From Novipirellula caenicola (GTDB lineage: Bacteria; Planctomycetota; Planctomycetia; Pirellulales; Pirellulaceae), in assembly GCF_039545035.1 (NCBI RefSeq), contig NZ_BAABRO010000009.1:1-64000 (forward strand): a DNA stretch of 64,000 bases. The letters are read 5' to 3'. Under the pieces are notes generated by a model. That model searched no databases. It was not told the origin of the DNA and saw only the letters and a program-made list of their open reading frames with translations. Each line of letters opens with the position of its first letter. Position 1 is the stretch's first letter. This document shows, piece after piece, positions 1 to 9,562 of this stretch. The position numbers and the translations under genes were made by a program.

Positions 1-243
1 TTAGCAAGATAGTCGCACGGCTTTCCAAGCCGTCAGCGTATCTCGGTTTGATCGTCGCGACGGGAATAGTCACGTGCGATTTTTGATCCCGTGAACTCGC
101 TCGTAGCGAAAGTCGCGAAGACTTTCGAGGTGTGGGATAGGCTTCCAACCTGTCATCGGCCGGGGGATGTTGCTCGAAGGGGCATTAGCAAGATAGTCGC
201 ACGGCTTTCCAAGCCGTCAGCGTGCCTCGGTTTGATTGTCGCG
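1..243. repeat. Two direct copies of a 59-bp dispersed repeat
   Basis: Positions 1-59 and 185-243 are near-identical. Each holds a perfect hairpin with stem ACGGCTT, loop TCC and stem AAGCCGT (17-33 and 201-217). Between them lie another hairpin, CGAAAGTC-GCGAA-GACTTTCG (107-127), and a copy of the GATAGGCTTCC-type element (132-156). The two short open frames here (91-300 and 310-525) run through these repeats and look spurious. Confidence 0.85.
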
Positions 244-618
244 GTCGTCGATCTGAATCAGACTTTGCCAAGCGATCCGCCCTCTGATCGCAACAAATGA
301 AGAGTAGACTTGAGGTCGTCTCTCGTGGGGAACGTGCGATTTTTAAATCGCGCGATTCGCAGTATTAGGCCGGAGGCCGACACACCTGATGCCATCTACT
401 TTAGTAGCGGTGCGGCGCGTGCCGCCCGGTTGCAGCGAGTAAAACGTTCAATATTTACCGGGCGATTCGCGCCACTCCGCTATGAAAACCACTCGGTCCG
501 GGCCAAGTCGACGGCATTGGGTTAACGCCCTTCGGGCTACGTTGTTGTGAATCTAGAAAGACGGTCGCCCACTTTTAATCACGACGCCGATCGCATAATC
601 GATCAAACCAATGATCGA
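244..618. other. Non-coding stretch before the thioredoxin gene
   Basis: I see no credible gene here. A small hairpin (GCCC-TTC-GGGC) lies near 527-537. The phrase GATCAAACCA occurs twice between 599 and 625, next to the end of the thioredoxin gene. The rest has no recognisable feature. Confidence 0.6.
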
Positions 619-933
619 TCAAACCAAGCCGAGTGCCATCATCAGCGTCAGATTGTCTTGCAGGCCGACCAACCGCTTGGTCGCTCGGCCGCGTGTGAAC
701 ACGATCAGCGTGGGTAGTGAGGTGACTTGGTAATCGTTCGCTAAATCACTCTCAGCGTCGGTGTCGACTTTGACCACTTTGTAGCGGCCCTTGGCCTGCG
801 AATCCAGCTTGTTCAGCTGCCCCGCCATTTTTCGGCACGGAGCACAGTGATCGGAATAGAAATCGACGAGCACCGGGACGTTGGCATCAAGCACCTCGCG
901 GTCGAACGTCGATCCAGACACTTTCTTCACCAC
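619..933 (-). CDS. Thioredoxin-like protein
   Basis: A 104-residue single-domain thioredoxin, close to the family's usual length. The redox motif is CAPC (residues about 30-33) rather than the common CGPC. The preceding VLVDFYSDHC strand and the cis-proline segment TSLPTL (about 73-78) are both present. It has no signal peptide, so it should act in the cytoplasm in disulfide reduction. It starts 9 bp after the DUF1080 gene ends, so it is probably last in a minus-strand operon. The Gly-to-Ala change in the active site should shift redox potential somewhat. The exact partner is unknown. Confidence 0.9.
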   Translation of the reverse strand: MVKKVSGSTFDREVLDANVPVLVDFYSDHCAPCRKMAGQLNKLDSQAKGRYKVVKVDTDAESDLANDYQVTSLPTLIVFTRGRATKRLVGLQDNLTLMMALGLV

Positions 934-942
934 CGTGAAACC

Positions 943-1650
943 TTACTTCTGCAGTGAGATGTTTTTGAAGCGGACGGTCATCGGCGGTCCGACATGCAAC
1001 TGCAACGCGATCACACCATCGGTCGACGCTTTTTCAGATTGCTCGTCAGTCACTTCGGCGGTCAGCGTGTCGTTGATGAAGTGTTGCAGACGGTTGCCCC
1101 TGGCGACGACACGGAATTCATTCCATTGGCCCGGGTGAATCGCGTTACCAAGCTCTTTGGCATCCGCAAAGGATTCGTTTTTCTTCTTGCCGTCGGCCGT
1201 GATGGTGACTTGTTGACCACGTTGAGCCAAGATGCCGCGGCCTCGTTCTTCGTACAAGATGCCCGCGAATCGGTTGGTGAAATCGATGTCGGCTTGGTAG
1301 CCGCCAACGATAAATTTGTCTTCATTGACGATTCGGCTGCGGTACTGGATTCCCGAGTTACCCGCTTCGATCTTGAACCACACCGTCAGTTCAAAGTCTT
1401 CCGGGACATCTCCCTCGTAAATCAAGAACGTATTGGCGTCGATCGGGTTGGCTTCGGTGGTGCGGCCGACGATTTGGCCATCTTCGATACTCCAAAGGTC
1501 CTCGCGGCCTTTCCAATTGTCGAGGCTTTTGCCATCGAACAAGACGATCTTGGTGTCGGCGGTCGCGGTCGCTTCGCTGTCGTCCTCGGCAAACGAGAAC
1601 GCGGGGGCGAGCAGAAGGGTGGTCAGTAAACAGGTTGCAAATCGTTTCAT
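943..1650 (-). CDS. Secreted DUF1080 (3-keto-disaccharide hydrolase-like) protein
   Basis: A 235-residue protein when started at the ATG at 1650, which gives a clean signal peptide (MKRFATCLLTTLLLAPAFSFA). A longer frame back to 1806 adds an Arg-rich segment overlapping the dihydroorotase gene and is unlikely. The mature part begins with the family hallmark LFDGKSLDNW and has the usual concanavalin-like strand pattern (GNSGIQYRSR near residue 110; NEFRVVARGNRLQHFIND later). DUF1080 proteins are abundant in planctomycetes and are linked to extracellular sugar breakdown. The substrate cannot be told. It lies 14 bp downstream of dihydroorotase. Confidence 0.85.
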   Translation of the reverse strand: MKRFATCLLTTLLLAPAFSFAEDDSEATATADTKIVLFDGKSLDNWKGREDLWSIEDGQIVGRTTEANPIDANTFLIYEGDVPEDFELTVWFKIEAGNSGIQYRSRIVNEDKFIVGGYQADIDFTNRFAGILYEERGRGILAQRGQQVTITADGKKKNESFADAKELGNAIHPGQWNEFRVVARGNRLQHFINDTLTAEVTDEQSEKASTDGVIALQLHVGPPMTVRFKNISLQK

Positions 1651-1664
1651 GTTGTTATCTCTTG

Positions 1665-3014
1665 TTAGGTACCGATGCCATCGACGGTGTTCCAAAAGCC
1701 ACCTCGGCTGTGGTCGAACCGCAATTTGGTACCGCGGAATGATTCGTCGAACCCGCGTATTGTATTCCAAACACAGTGCCCGTGAACATAAGTCGCAACA
1801 GGCCATCCTTGCAGTGTATCCCCGTCCCAGGGGCTCCAGCGGGATTTTGTATGCTGCTGGGCGTCGCGAATCGTGCGTTTTTCATTCATGTCGACCAGCA
1901 CCAAATCGGCGTCATACCCCGCTTCGATTCGGCCTTTGCCCACCATGCCCCACACTCGAGCGGGGGCGTCGCTCATCCACGACGCAATTTGATTCAACGT
2001 GCAGCGGTCTACGTTGGCTTGATCGAGCATCAGTGCCAAGCTGTTTTCGACTGCCGGCAAACCCGATGGACTTTGCGGATACGGCTGCGATTTTTCTTCG
2101 AGGGTGTGGGGGGCGTGATCCGTCGCGATCACTTGGATGGTGCCATCAAGCAGTCCCTGCCAAAGACCTTTGTTATCCGCTCTGGTTTTGATCGAGGGGT
2201 TCATTTGGATGCGGCTGCCGAGTCTCGCGTAGTCGTCGACGTTAAAGAAGACGTGGTGCAGACAGATCTCGGCCGTGATGTAGGGTGCGGCATCGGCAAG
2301 CAGCGGCAACTCCGCAGCGGTTGAAACATGCAGCACATGAAAGCGATGCTTGTATCGACGAGCCAACTCCGTCGCCCGTTTGGTTGCAATCACGGCGGCG
2401 TTTTCGTCGCGAATGCGTGAGTGGTCGGTGATGTCCGTCGTGCCGGCCAATCGTTCGGCGTTCGCACGCACCGTGGCTTCGTCTTCACAATGGGCGCAGA
2501 TTGGCAAATCGGTTTCCGCAAAGATTCGTTCCAGCGCCGCTTGCTCGTCCACCAACAAATTGCCAGTACTGCTGCCAATAAAGATCTTGATTCCCGGAAC
2601 GTCGGTTGCTTGTTGCAGCTCGGCCACGTTGTCGGGGGTGGCTCCGATGTAGAACCCGTAGTTGACTCGCGATTTTTTAGCCGCGATCGCTTCTTTGTCA
2701 CGAACCCCGGCCAACGTGATCGCAGGTGGTTTGGTATTGGGCATTTCGAGGAACGAAGTCACCCCACCTGCGGCACAGGCACGCGATGCGGTTTCAAGGT
2801 CCTCTTTGTGCGTCAGGCCCGGATCACGAAAATGAACTTGGTCGTCGATCACGCCGGGCAGCAGATAGCGTCCGCTGCAATCGACCACCTCGTCCGCTTG
2901 AACATGCGAGCCGGCGTCGACGTCCAAGATCTTGCCGTCTTCGACCAACACCGATCCAGTGCGGACCGAGTCGGGGAGTACTACGTTGGCATTTTGAAAA
3001 AGAGTGCGGGACAT
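1665..3014 (-). CDS. pyrC: Dihydroorotase
   Basis: A 449-residue amidohydrolase closing carbamoyl-aspartate to dihydroorotate in pyrimidine synthesis. The motif near residue 60 is [16 protein letters not shown], followed by [20 protein letters not shown] and the late ATDHAPH metal/catalytic motif. The first metal-binding His of the usual HxH is Gln here (QVH). As I recall, a subclass of bacterial dihydroorotases known from Bacteroidetes has the same change, so I still call it active. A five-copy heptamer repeat lies in its leader (3072-3106). Confidence 0.9.
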   Translation of the reverse strand: MSRTLFQNANVVLPDSVRTGSVLVEDGKILDVDAGSHVQADEVVDCSGRYLLPGVIDDQVHFRDPGLTHKEDLETASRACAAGGVTSFLEMPNTKPPAITLAGVRDKEAIAAKKSRVNYGFYIGATPDNVAELQQATDVPGIKIFIGSSTGNLLVDEQAALERIFAETDLPICAHCEDEATVRANAERLAGTTDITDHSRIRDENAAVIATKRATELARRYKHRFHVLHVSTAAELPLLADAAPYITAEICLHHVFFNVDDYARLGSRIQMNPSIKTRADNKGLWQGLLDGTIQVIATDHAPHTLEEKSQPYPQSPSGLPAVENSLALMLDQANVDRCTLNQIASWMSDAPARVWGMVGKGRIEAGYDADLVLVDMNEKRTIRDAQQHTKSRWSPWDGDTLQGWPVATYVHGHCVWNTIRGFDESFRGTKLRFDHSRGGFWNTVDGIGT

Positions 3015-3071
3015 GGGCTTTGCAGACCGAATCGAGGAACGACGAGTGAGCTACTGTAGGATAGCAGCCGG

Positions 3072-3106
3072 AGTGAGGAGTGAGGAGTGAGGAGTGAGGA
3101 GTGAGG
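3072..3106. repeat. Five tandem AGTGAGG heptamers
   Basis: Five perfect head-to-tail copies of AGTGAGG fill 3072-3106, between the stop of the SMUG1 gene (3123) and the ATG of dihydroorotase (3014). In the pyrC message they read as CCTCACT, a pyrimidine-rich leader. This is a simple-sequence tract that can change copy number by slippage. Confidence 0.95.
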
Positions 3107-3122
3107 GACGCGGCGGATGGCA

Positions 3123-3866
3123 CTACTTCCAGATGCCGGCTTCTTTGAGTTGCTTGGTGGCGGTGCCGGCCCAATCGCGGTTGGCCGCTGGCGATGCGGG
3201 GCTGGGGTGAAGGATCCGCGAAAGTTTTGCGTCGCTGTTGATGGCTTCAAGCGATCGTTTCAAACACCCTTCGGCATAAGCACCGACGCCGACGACGTGG
3301 GTGGGGTCGAGCAGTTGCAGTAGTCTTTGCAGATGCGTGTCACAGACCTCATTGAGCGGCTCTCGCTCTGCAGCGGGCAGCTTGTCGGGCGTGCGATTGC
3401 GTGCTGAGGCTTCCATGAACACCAGCGGACAATAATTCAGTACGAAGTGGTCTTTAAAAAACGCATCTGCCGTCTTAAACCGCTCGCGAAACAATCCCCA
3501 CAGTCGACGCCCACTGACCTCGCTCTTGCTGCAATCAAACCCTTCGACGGGCCGTTTGGGATGCTCGTTGTCGGGGTGATCGACGGGGACATTGATCCCC
3601 ATCCAATTTTTGACCGAGTCGATTTCGCCAAACGGGACTCCGGTTTGCGCCATCCCCCATGGCCCGGGATTCATCCCCAAGAAGACGACATTCACGCCCT
3701 TGTTGTTGACATGCTGAAGATAGGCTTGGTGGCCGTTCCATGCGTAGCGTAGCGGATTGTAGACATGCGTGACGGGTTCTGAAAACGACAACGAATCAAC
3801 GTCGTCGCGGAGTTGTTTCGCCGCCGCGATCACGGAATCACGGATACTCGTTTTCTTTTTAGCCAT
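3123..3866 (-). CDS. SMUG1-type uracil-DNA glycosylase
   Basis: A 247-residue protein with the SMUG1 signatures: GMNPGPWGMAQTGVPFGE (about residues 64-81, active-site loop), NYCPLVFM in the middle, and HPSPASPAAN near the C-terminus (uracil and DNA contacts). It removes uracil and oxidised pyrimidines from DNA to start base-excision repair. SMUG1 is mainly known from animals with scattered bacterial members. Its ATG shares one base with the stop codon of the upstream membrane protein (TGATG at 3864-3868), so the two are probably translationally coupled. Confidence 0.92.
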   Translation of the reverse strand: MAKKKTSIRDSVIAAAKQLRDDVDSLSFSEPVTHVYNPLRYAWNGHQAYLQHVNNKGVNVVFLGMNPGPWGMAQTGVPFGEIDSVKNWMGINVPVDHPDNEHPKRPVEGFDCSKSEVSGRRLWGLFRERFKTADAFFKDHFVLNYCPLVFMEASARNRTPDKLPAAEREPLNEVCDTHLQRLLQLLDPTHVVGVGAYAEGCLKRSLEAINSDAKLSRILHPSPASPAANRDWAGTATKQLKEAGIWK

Positions 3867-4735
3867 CAGAGCGTTGCAGGTCCTTCGGAGGTGGATTCAA
3901 GTTCGGTGTCAGCTGACGTCGAATGAGTGGTCGCCGAATCATTGGTTGTCGGGTTGGGCACTGCGGATGGATCCGGATCGGCCGGTTCAAACAGCTCGCG
4001 TGACTGAGACAGGATCATGATCTTTTGCCAGATCTTGCGACTCATACTGGTGCTGAGTTGTTCGATCTCGGTGACGGCGGCGACGGAATGGGCGTCGTCG
4101 AATCGCTCGACGTACAACGCCGCGATCTTGCCGACCAGCGATAGCATTTCACTGCAATAGTCCAAGTATCGACTCAACAAAAACGGCGTCATGTTGTATT
4201 TTGGCGAGTGGTCGGTCGCTTGCCAGTTTCGCAAAATGCGTTCGGGATCTTTGGTCAATTGGTGCATGTCGATGATATGGGCAATCGACCGCAATTCGTG
4301 AACCGCCGCCAACGCTCGTTTGCGTTTGATCCGCGTTTCCAAACTGATCAAAAAGTACAAGGCGATGCCGACAAACACGGCGCCGTTGATCCCGGCGTCA
4401 AAGGTTTGAATGAAGTCCATCGGGCTGACTTCGTCCGGTTCCAAGCGAACCACCAAGGCACCATAGAAGATCAAAACGGCCAACAAGCTGAACGCCAACA
4501 AGTAGCCGACCGCGCGAATCCACAAGATCGGACGACCAATCCAGGCCGATCGCGATGCGGCTTGCAGCGAGACTTGGTGAAGTTGCCCGCACAGTTTGCC
4601 GAGTCCGCAGTTGGGAAATCGCTCGTCGATCCGCACTTTCAGCATTGCGACGGTTTCCACGATGCGGTCATCACGCAGTCGCAGCAGATCGTGAGGTTTT
4701 TTTTCCACGTAGTCGGTTTGGTCGTTCATTCGCAT
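3866..4735 (-). CDS. Membrane protein of unknown function
   Basis: A 289-residue protein I do not recognise. Two hydrophobic segments stand out: about residues 70-95 (ILWIRAVGYLLAFSLLAVLI) and about 112-130 (GINGAVFVGIALYFLISL). The rest is a soluble, helical, charged C-terminal region and a low-complexity Thr/Ser-rich tail. The second ATG (codon 3, MNDQTDY) is an equally good start. It is translationally coupled to the SMUG1 gene and has no other known neighbour function. The helical part resembles a membrane-anchored sensor or scaffold, but that is only a guess. Confidence 0.75.
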   Translation of the reverse strand: MRMNDQTDYVEKKPHDLLRLRDDRIVETVAMLKVRIDERFPNCGLGKLCGQLHQVSLQAASRSAWIGRPILWIRAVGYLLAFSLLAVLIFYGALVVRLEPDEVSPMDFIQTFDAGINGAVFVGIALYFLISLETRIKRKRALAAVHELRSIAHIIDMHQLTKDPERILRNWQATDHSPKYNMTPFLLSRYLDYCSEMLSLVGKIAALYVERFDDAHSVAAVTEIEQLSTSMSRKIWQKIMILSQSRELFEPADPDPSAVPNPTTNDSATTHSTSADTELESTSEGPATL

Positions 4736-4844
4736 GCGTCTCGCGGAAAAGCCAAAATCCTAGCAAAGCCAGGAAGGATGTTTTACTTCGAATGACACGG
4801 TGGGAAGTGATCGGGTAAACCCAGGCAGGCAGCTTGGACTACAT

Positions 4845-5645
4845 TTACACTGCCATATACTCTTCGATGGCATCAATAACGATCTCTTCGGGCGCAGCTT
4901 TACCCACCCATTTTTCGATACACTGGCAAATCATACCGACTCGGCGTTGGTCGATGTGGATGATCGTGTTTTCCAAGTCCGCGACAACTTCGGCGATCAC
5001 GTCGCTATTGCTGAGGTCGACGACGAGAGACGATGAGGGCATGGTCGAGAGATCTTCGATTTCCATCGCGACCGCATCGGCATCAATCTGGCCGATCAAG
5101 ATCACATCGGCTGTGGGAATCGACGCGGCGTCGGAATCGACCAATGATTGGTTCAGGGTGTCGCGAAACGGTTCGGGAAACAGCGAGTCGAGATCGCGGC
5201 CGACTTCGCCGATGACGTAGGCTGCGGCGGCGGAATCGTCTGGTTTGGCCGCAAGATGGGCGTGGATCTGCGCCGAAATCCAGTGTCCTTCGGCATCAAA
5301 TCCAAGCAAACCGGATCGTTCCGAAGCGGAACCTTGTGGACCCGAGCGAAAAATCGGGTCACGATAGAAGCAGTCCAGGACGACGGGGCTCGGTTGATCG
5401 GGCAGATGGCCGGCGGCCCACTGTGCCGCTTCGCGGACCAAATTTTTGCCCAACAGAATGCCGCGGACGCCGAGCACTTCGAGTCCGTGTAGGGCGACGG
5501 GCAGGTTTTCGGGGGTGACGTCAAAGGACATCACTCGCCAATCGAGTTTCATCGCTTCAAAAGCGCGTTCAATTGCGAGTTGCGACGGATTTCCGGCAAT
5601 CGGGTGCCCAAGCACCGCGATGATCGGTTCAGTGGTACCATCCAT
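4845..5645 (-). CDS. Degenerate shikimate dehydrogenase-like protein
   Basis: A 266-residue protein with the AroE substrate-domain framework: LGHPIAGNPSQLAIERAF near the start matches the GxPIxHSxSPxxHNxxF pattern, and LPVALHGLEVLGVRGILLGKNL matches the region before the catalytic lysine. The catalytic NVTIPHK motif is not kept (ILLGKNL). The NADP-binding GAGGA loop in the second domain is also eroded (YVIGEVGRD), although the strand pairs ADVILIG and LVVDLS remain. It is either a divergent enzyme or a pseudoenzyme. It stands alone, divergent from the membrane protein at 5688. Confidence 0.6.
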   Translation of the reverse strand: MDGTTEPIIAVLGHPIAGNPSQLAIERAFEAMKLDWRVMSFDVTPENLPVALHGLEVLGVRGILLGKNLVREAAQWAAGHLPDQPSPVVLDCFYRDPIFRSGPQGSASERSGLLGFDAEGHWISAQIHAHLAAKPDDSAAAAYVIGEVGRDLDSLFPEPFRDTLNQSLVDSDAASIPTADVILIGQIDADAVAMEIEDLSTMPSSSLVVDLSNSDVIAEVVADLENTIIHIDQRRVGMICQCIEKWVGKAAPEEIVIDAIEEYMAV

Positions 5646-5687
5646 GTTTCAAGTTCGCTCTCTCAAACCAAACCCTGGGAATGCCAA

Positions 5688-6533
5688 GTGGAAGCCGGAA
5701 AACAGCAAACCTACTTGATTCCGCTGTTCAATCGAAGGGCGCTGCTGATTCTGGGTGGCTGGGCACTGGCAATGATTGTCGCATCATGGCGGACCGCAGA
5801 CCCAGCCGATGGTTTTACCGAAAACCATGAAATGAACTTTGCCCTTCGCTGTTTCGTCATCGGCGGCTGGCTCGGTAGCATCGCCGCAAGCTGCTGGATC
5901 ACCTCGGCGGTAAAACAACCGGCGGTGCGGTATGGATTGCAAGTTGCGCTGGTGCTGATCGGCGTGACCCTGTTCTGGTTTACGTTCAGCGATGACCCTT
6001 GGCTATCAACCTTGGTGGATATGGTGGGAATCGTGTTAAGTCAAAATGTCGTGTTCGCGTGGATTGCTGTCCCACGGTGGAACGATCCACGTGAGTCAAG
6101 TCAGCGGAGACCACATCAATTTTCGATCGGCGACCTGATCGCGATGACGACTGCATTTGCGCTGCTGTTGACGTCAGCACGCGATCTATTGCCCCCGATC
6201 CGGGCCGAACTTTATTGGCCGGTGCTGATCGGGATCTGGTTGACCATCCCCGTCGCCACCGCGCTGCTGAGCCAAGCGATCCTGCTTGCCACGCCCCGGG
6301 GCGGGTTGGCACGAGTCATCCTGGTAGGGATCGTGGTTGCATTAGGCAGTTTCGCGATGGCTGTTTTTGCAACGGAGCTCGAGTTTCCGATCGAGTGGAA
6401 TGATCTGTTTTTTCTGTACGTGCTGTATTACATGATGGTGTTTATTGGTTTTCTGGCCACGTTTGCGATGACCAGTTTCGCCGGTCGTATTTCTGCAAAG
6501 CAAGTCGCGGTCACGGAATCAGCTGGGCTTTAG
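5688..6533 (+). CDS. Polytopic membrane protein
   Basis: A 281-residue protein if started at GTG 5688, the first plausible start downstream of the opposite-strand gene and preceded by GGGA. An earlier in-frame ATG at 5580 would overlap the divergent gene. It has about seven hydrophobic helices. The segment QFSIGDLIAMTTAFALLL resembles a motif that recurs in planctomycete membrane proteins of unknown function. No catalytic motif is visible. Confidence 0.7.
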   Translation: MEAGKQQTYLIPLFNRRALLILGGWALAMIVASWRTADPADGFTENHEMNFALRCFVIGGWLGSIAASCWITSAVKQPAVRYGLQVALVLIGVTLFWFTFSDDPWLSTLVDMVGIVLSQNVVFAWIAVPRWNDPRESSQRRPHQFSIGDLIAMTTAFALLLTSARDLLPPIRAELYWPVLIGIWLTIPVATALLSQAILLATPRGGLARVILVGIVVALGSFAMAVFATELEFPIEWNDLFFLYVLYYMMVFIGFLATFAMTSFAGRISAKQVAVTESAGL

Positions 6534-6670
6534 GCATCCCTCGGTGCATTTCGAGAGCGTCCGGCTTAGAAAGCTTGTGATTCACGACGCCCGCATCGTA
6601 ATGACCCTCCTGATCCGACGCGTGAGTTCAGGAGTGGCACTATTGTCGTGTCTCCCGGCAAATCCTAATC

Positions 6671-6724
6671 CGACGCGTCAGCGAGGGACCGTGCCATGAT
6701 CGAGATTCCCTCGCTGACGCGTCG
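6671..6724. terminator. 18-bp inverted repeat between convergent genes
   Basis: Arms 6671-6688 (CGACGCGTCAGCGAGGGA) and 6707-6724 are perfect reverse complements around an 18-base loop. It lies between the ends of two convergent genes, where a bidirectional terminator would be expected, but it has no T-tract. A related copy is at 50859-50914, so it is also a dispersed repeat. Confidence 0.6.
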
Positions 6725-6766
6725 AGTTGTGATGTTGCTAAGCCGGGCTCTCTTACGGCCTGCCGC

Positions 6767-9562
6767 CTACTTTCTCGCCGCGTCGACGATCGCATCGACT
6801 ACCAAACGGTCGTCATACTGCGTCAACGTGAATTGTCCGCCGCGGAACCACTGCATGATCGGGTGCGAATAGTCCAAGGGCGAGTTCGCAGGCGGCCGCG
6901 TTCCATGCCAAACCGTGCTCTGCCATTGATCCAAGTGGGGCAAAAATTGGTACTCGCCGCCGAGCGTGCACTGTAGATCGGTCGCAAAGATTTGCTGTGT
7001 CGCTGCGAGTGCTTCGGCCGGCGGTACCCGCAATTGCCGTGACAGCATGCCGAGAAAGTCGGCGCCCGCCAAACTGCTGGTCGCCGACCGTTGGTACAGT
7101 TGGTTTGTGACCCACGACTCGAGTTGGCTGCCTCGCAAGTTTCCGATTCGCCCTCGAAGTTGGGCTGCGTCTTCGACTTCGATCGAAGCCAAGAAGGGCA
7201 GACTCGCGGTCAGCAAATCGGGATAAAACGACAAGACGCTGAAGCCGCCTCCGGTGTAGCGATAGATACCGCCAATCAGTCTTGTCATTCCAGGGCCGAC
7301 CGGGGTGCCACGGCCGAGCCCAAGTGGCAAGCGATCAATCACTCCCGGTAATGGCCACGCGCCGATGTAACCAGGTAACTGTTTCAGTGCTCGATAGGTT
7401 TGAATCAAACCGTCAAAATCGTCCGGGCTAGGCGGCACCGAGTCTTTGATCGCAGCAAATAGATGCGTGGGTGGTCCCAGTTGTTCCGATGCCACGTGGG
7501 CTTGCACTGCGACAATGTCATCCGGCGCAAACTGCATCGCGACCCGTGTCGGCGGCCCCAATTGCTGAGCGTATTTACCGTATTGTGCGGGCGACCATGG
7601 CGCGATCTCGGCATGGATGGCGAGCCGTTCGACGGTGGCATTTTGGTCGCTTCCGGCGAACACCGTTTCCCGCTGCACCCCGACCATGATCGGGTCCATG
7701 TGCGGAAACCGTGACGTGTAACTCGCGGCGATTTGCGAGTACCACAATGCTTCTTCGGCGGTGACGTTTTGTAGTTCGATGTCGGCAATCGGCAAAAAGG
7801 TTCCTCGGGCGCCGCGGCGAGTGTCGATCACGCTATCCCCGATTTCCACAATCCCGCTGGCGTCCGAACGCTCGCTAAAGTTGTTGGGCAGATAGCCGCG
7901 GCTGATCAATTGGTCAATCGACGTGGTCGCAGCCCCTTCGGCTGCCGCCGCGAGTTTCGCTAACTGGACCAATGTCACATCCGCTTTCGCGTCAATGCGG
8001 CGTCGCAGTTCGATCAAGTATTCAGGCGATACCAAGCCTTGCAACATCTGAGGCGAGAAGTAAGCAAACAGCGAATCTTCACGCTCGATTGGCATCAGTT
8101 GCCTTGCGAGTCGAAATTCCGAGGTGGTTGCAAGCGATTGCCCGCTCGCGCCAACTTCGAGAAAACGTCTCGCCATCGTTTCGCTGTTGGTGACCAAGAT
8201 GAAATCGCCATCTTCGACCATAAACGATCGCACTCGGTTGTCGGCACTCTGCAGCAGCGAGACGGTTTTGCCTGCGATGGTGGTGTCGCCAAGTTCAATG
8301 GCGTCGTCCGAACTCGCCCGCGTCGCACGATCGTTTTGCAGCGACGTGCGGAATAGAAATGCGTTTTTGACTTTGAACAGCACTCCTAGAGTGGCGCCGT
8401 CATTCAAATACAGGTCGCGACCGATGATCGCTTGATCCTCGATCACGGTCGGTCCCAGCATTCGCGACAATTGGTTCATCTGCAGATTCAATTGGCTTTC
8501 GATGGCCTTGGTTCCCGGGCTGCGGAAACCTCGTAGCGTCACCATCCGCGAAACATCGCCGCCGTACTCTTCGGAAAGATCACGAAACCACAAATAGTTT
8601 TCGAACGACCCATAGCGAATATAGAAACACTCGGGCGGCACTCGTGTCGCCAGCGGTTCGATCGCCACATTGTCGTTTGCCGTATTGGGGATCGGAATCG
8701 GCTCGGTCCACCGCGGTGCGGCGGGAACTGGAACCATTCGGCTCATGTCTGGTGCTAGCGGTTGTCCCAAAGCGGCTTGGCGAAACATTACCTCGGTCGC
8801 TTGTTCGGCACCCGCCATCAATTTCAATGTCGACACCAACGTGTCTCCGGCTTCGGATTCGGTGGTGAACCAAGCTGGCATGGGAAGATGCAAACGGCCG
8901 GACAACATCGACACTAAATAGGTCTCGACCCATGGTGGATAATCGCCAGCGTCGACTCGCGATTTGGCTGCCGCGGTGTAGTCGCTCCACCACTGGTTCA
9001 ACAGTTGAGCATGCGATGCCGGATTGGATTCCGGATTCAATTGGTATTCTCCGATCACGCCGGATGGATCGCTCAGGGCGACCACCATCGGTTCGCTGCC
9101 TTGGAACAGGAACGAGATCCGTCTTGCAATCGTCTCTTCGGTGGGTTGGTCCTTGCTGGTGATCTCGCGGATCAAGTTTCCAACGCGGCGAAGCAGTCGG
9201 CCTTGGCCCGCTTCGGGAACCGGCCGCTCCGATGGCGGGACCAACTCTTGCCGAATCTCTTGTCCTACGGGATAGAACACCCGTCGCTGTGCATCGGTCA
9301 CGCGAAGCGGCGGTAGCGACCCGATCGGGACCCCGGCAGCTAACGGAATTTCGATCGTGGCTACGCCAAACGGCTCACCTGCCTGCGCCGAAGCGAGGAC
9401 TTGTTGGGCCGTCGCGGCAGAGGGAATCGCCAGAACCAGCAGGGCGGCGAGGCATGCCAAAGGGGGGGCGTTCAGGGGGAAAGCACGTCGACTTGGGCAC
9501 CGAGGCCGGCGGCGTGTGACCATCGTCGAATCGGCCAGAATCGAGAGAGAGCAATATTTCAT
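6767..9562 (-). CDS. Large secreted protein of unknown function
   Basis: A 931-residue protein. A long basic N-region precedes a hydrophobic stretch (LACLAALLVLAIPSAATAQ, about residues 34-52), which fits a signal peptide with cleavage after ATA or AQ. A later start at the Met at residue 14 would work equally well. The body is acidic and globular, with no further membrane helices and no family I can name. Phrases such as ILVTNSETMARRFLE and DSLFAYFSPQML resemble planctomycete-specific envelope proteins, but that is an impression only. It is divergent from argH across 103 bp. Confidence 0.8.
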   Translation of the reverse strand: MKYCSLSILADSTMVTRRRPRCPSRRAFPLNAPPLACLAALLVLAIPSAATAQQVLASAQAGEPFGVATIEIPLAAGVPIGSLPPLRVTDAQRRVFYPVGQEIRQELVPPSERPVPEAGQGRLLRRVGNLIREITSKDQPTEETIARRISFLFQGSEPMVVALSDPSGVIGEYQLNPESNPASHAQLLNQWWSDYTAAAKSRVDAGDYPPWVETYLVSMLSGRLHLPMPAWFTTESEAGDTLVSTLKLMAGAEQATEVMFRQAALGQPLAPDMSRMVPVPAAPRWTEPIPIPNTANDNVAIEPLATRVPPECFYIRYGSFENYLWFRDLSEEYGGDVSRMVTLRGFRSPGTKAIESQLNLQMNQLSRMLGPTVIEDQAIIGRDLYLNDGATLGVLFKVKNAFLFRTSLQNDRATRASSDDAIELGDTTIAGKTVSLLQSADNRVRSFMVEDGDFILVTNSETMARRFLEVGASGQSLATTSEFRLARQLMPIEREDSLFAYFSPQMLQGLVSPEYLIELRRRIDAKADVTLVQLAKLAAAAEGAATTSIDQLISRGYLPNNFSERSDASGIVEIGDSVIDTRRGARGTFLPIADIELQNVTAEEALWYSQIAASYTSRFPHMDPIMVGVQRETVFAGSDQNATVERLAIHAEIAPWSPAQYGKYAQQLGPPTRVAMQFAPDDIVAVQAHVASEQLGPPTHLFAAIKDSVPPSPDDFDGLIQTYRALKQLPGYIGAWPLPGVIDRLPLGLGRGTPVGPGMTRLIGGIYRYTGGGFSVLSFYPDLLTASLPFLASIEVEDAAQLRGRIGNLRGSQLESWVTNQLYQRSATSSLAGADFLGMLSRQLRVPPAEALAATQQIFATDLQCTLGGEYQFLPHLDQWQSTVWHGTRPPANSPLDYSHPIMQWFRGGQFTLTQYDDRLVVDAIVDAARK

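Noticed and set aside
91-525. Two open frames of about 70 codons at the left edge
   Set aside because: They run through dispersed repeats, have no start signals and no protein-like composition.
994-1629. 211-codon open frame opposite the DUF1080 gene
   Set aside because: It is the antisense shadow of a gene with clear family motifs and signal peptide.
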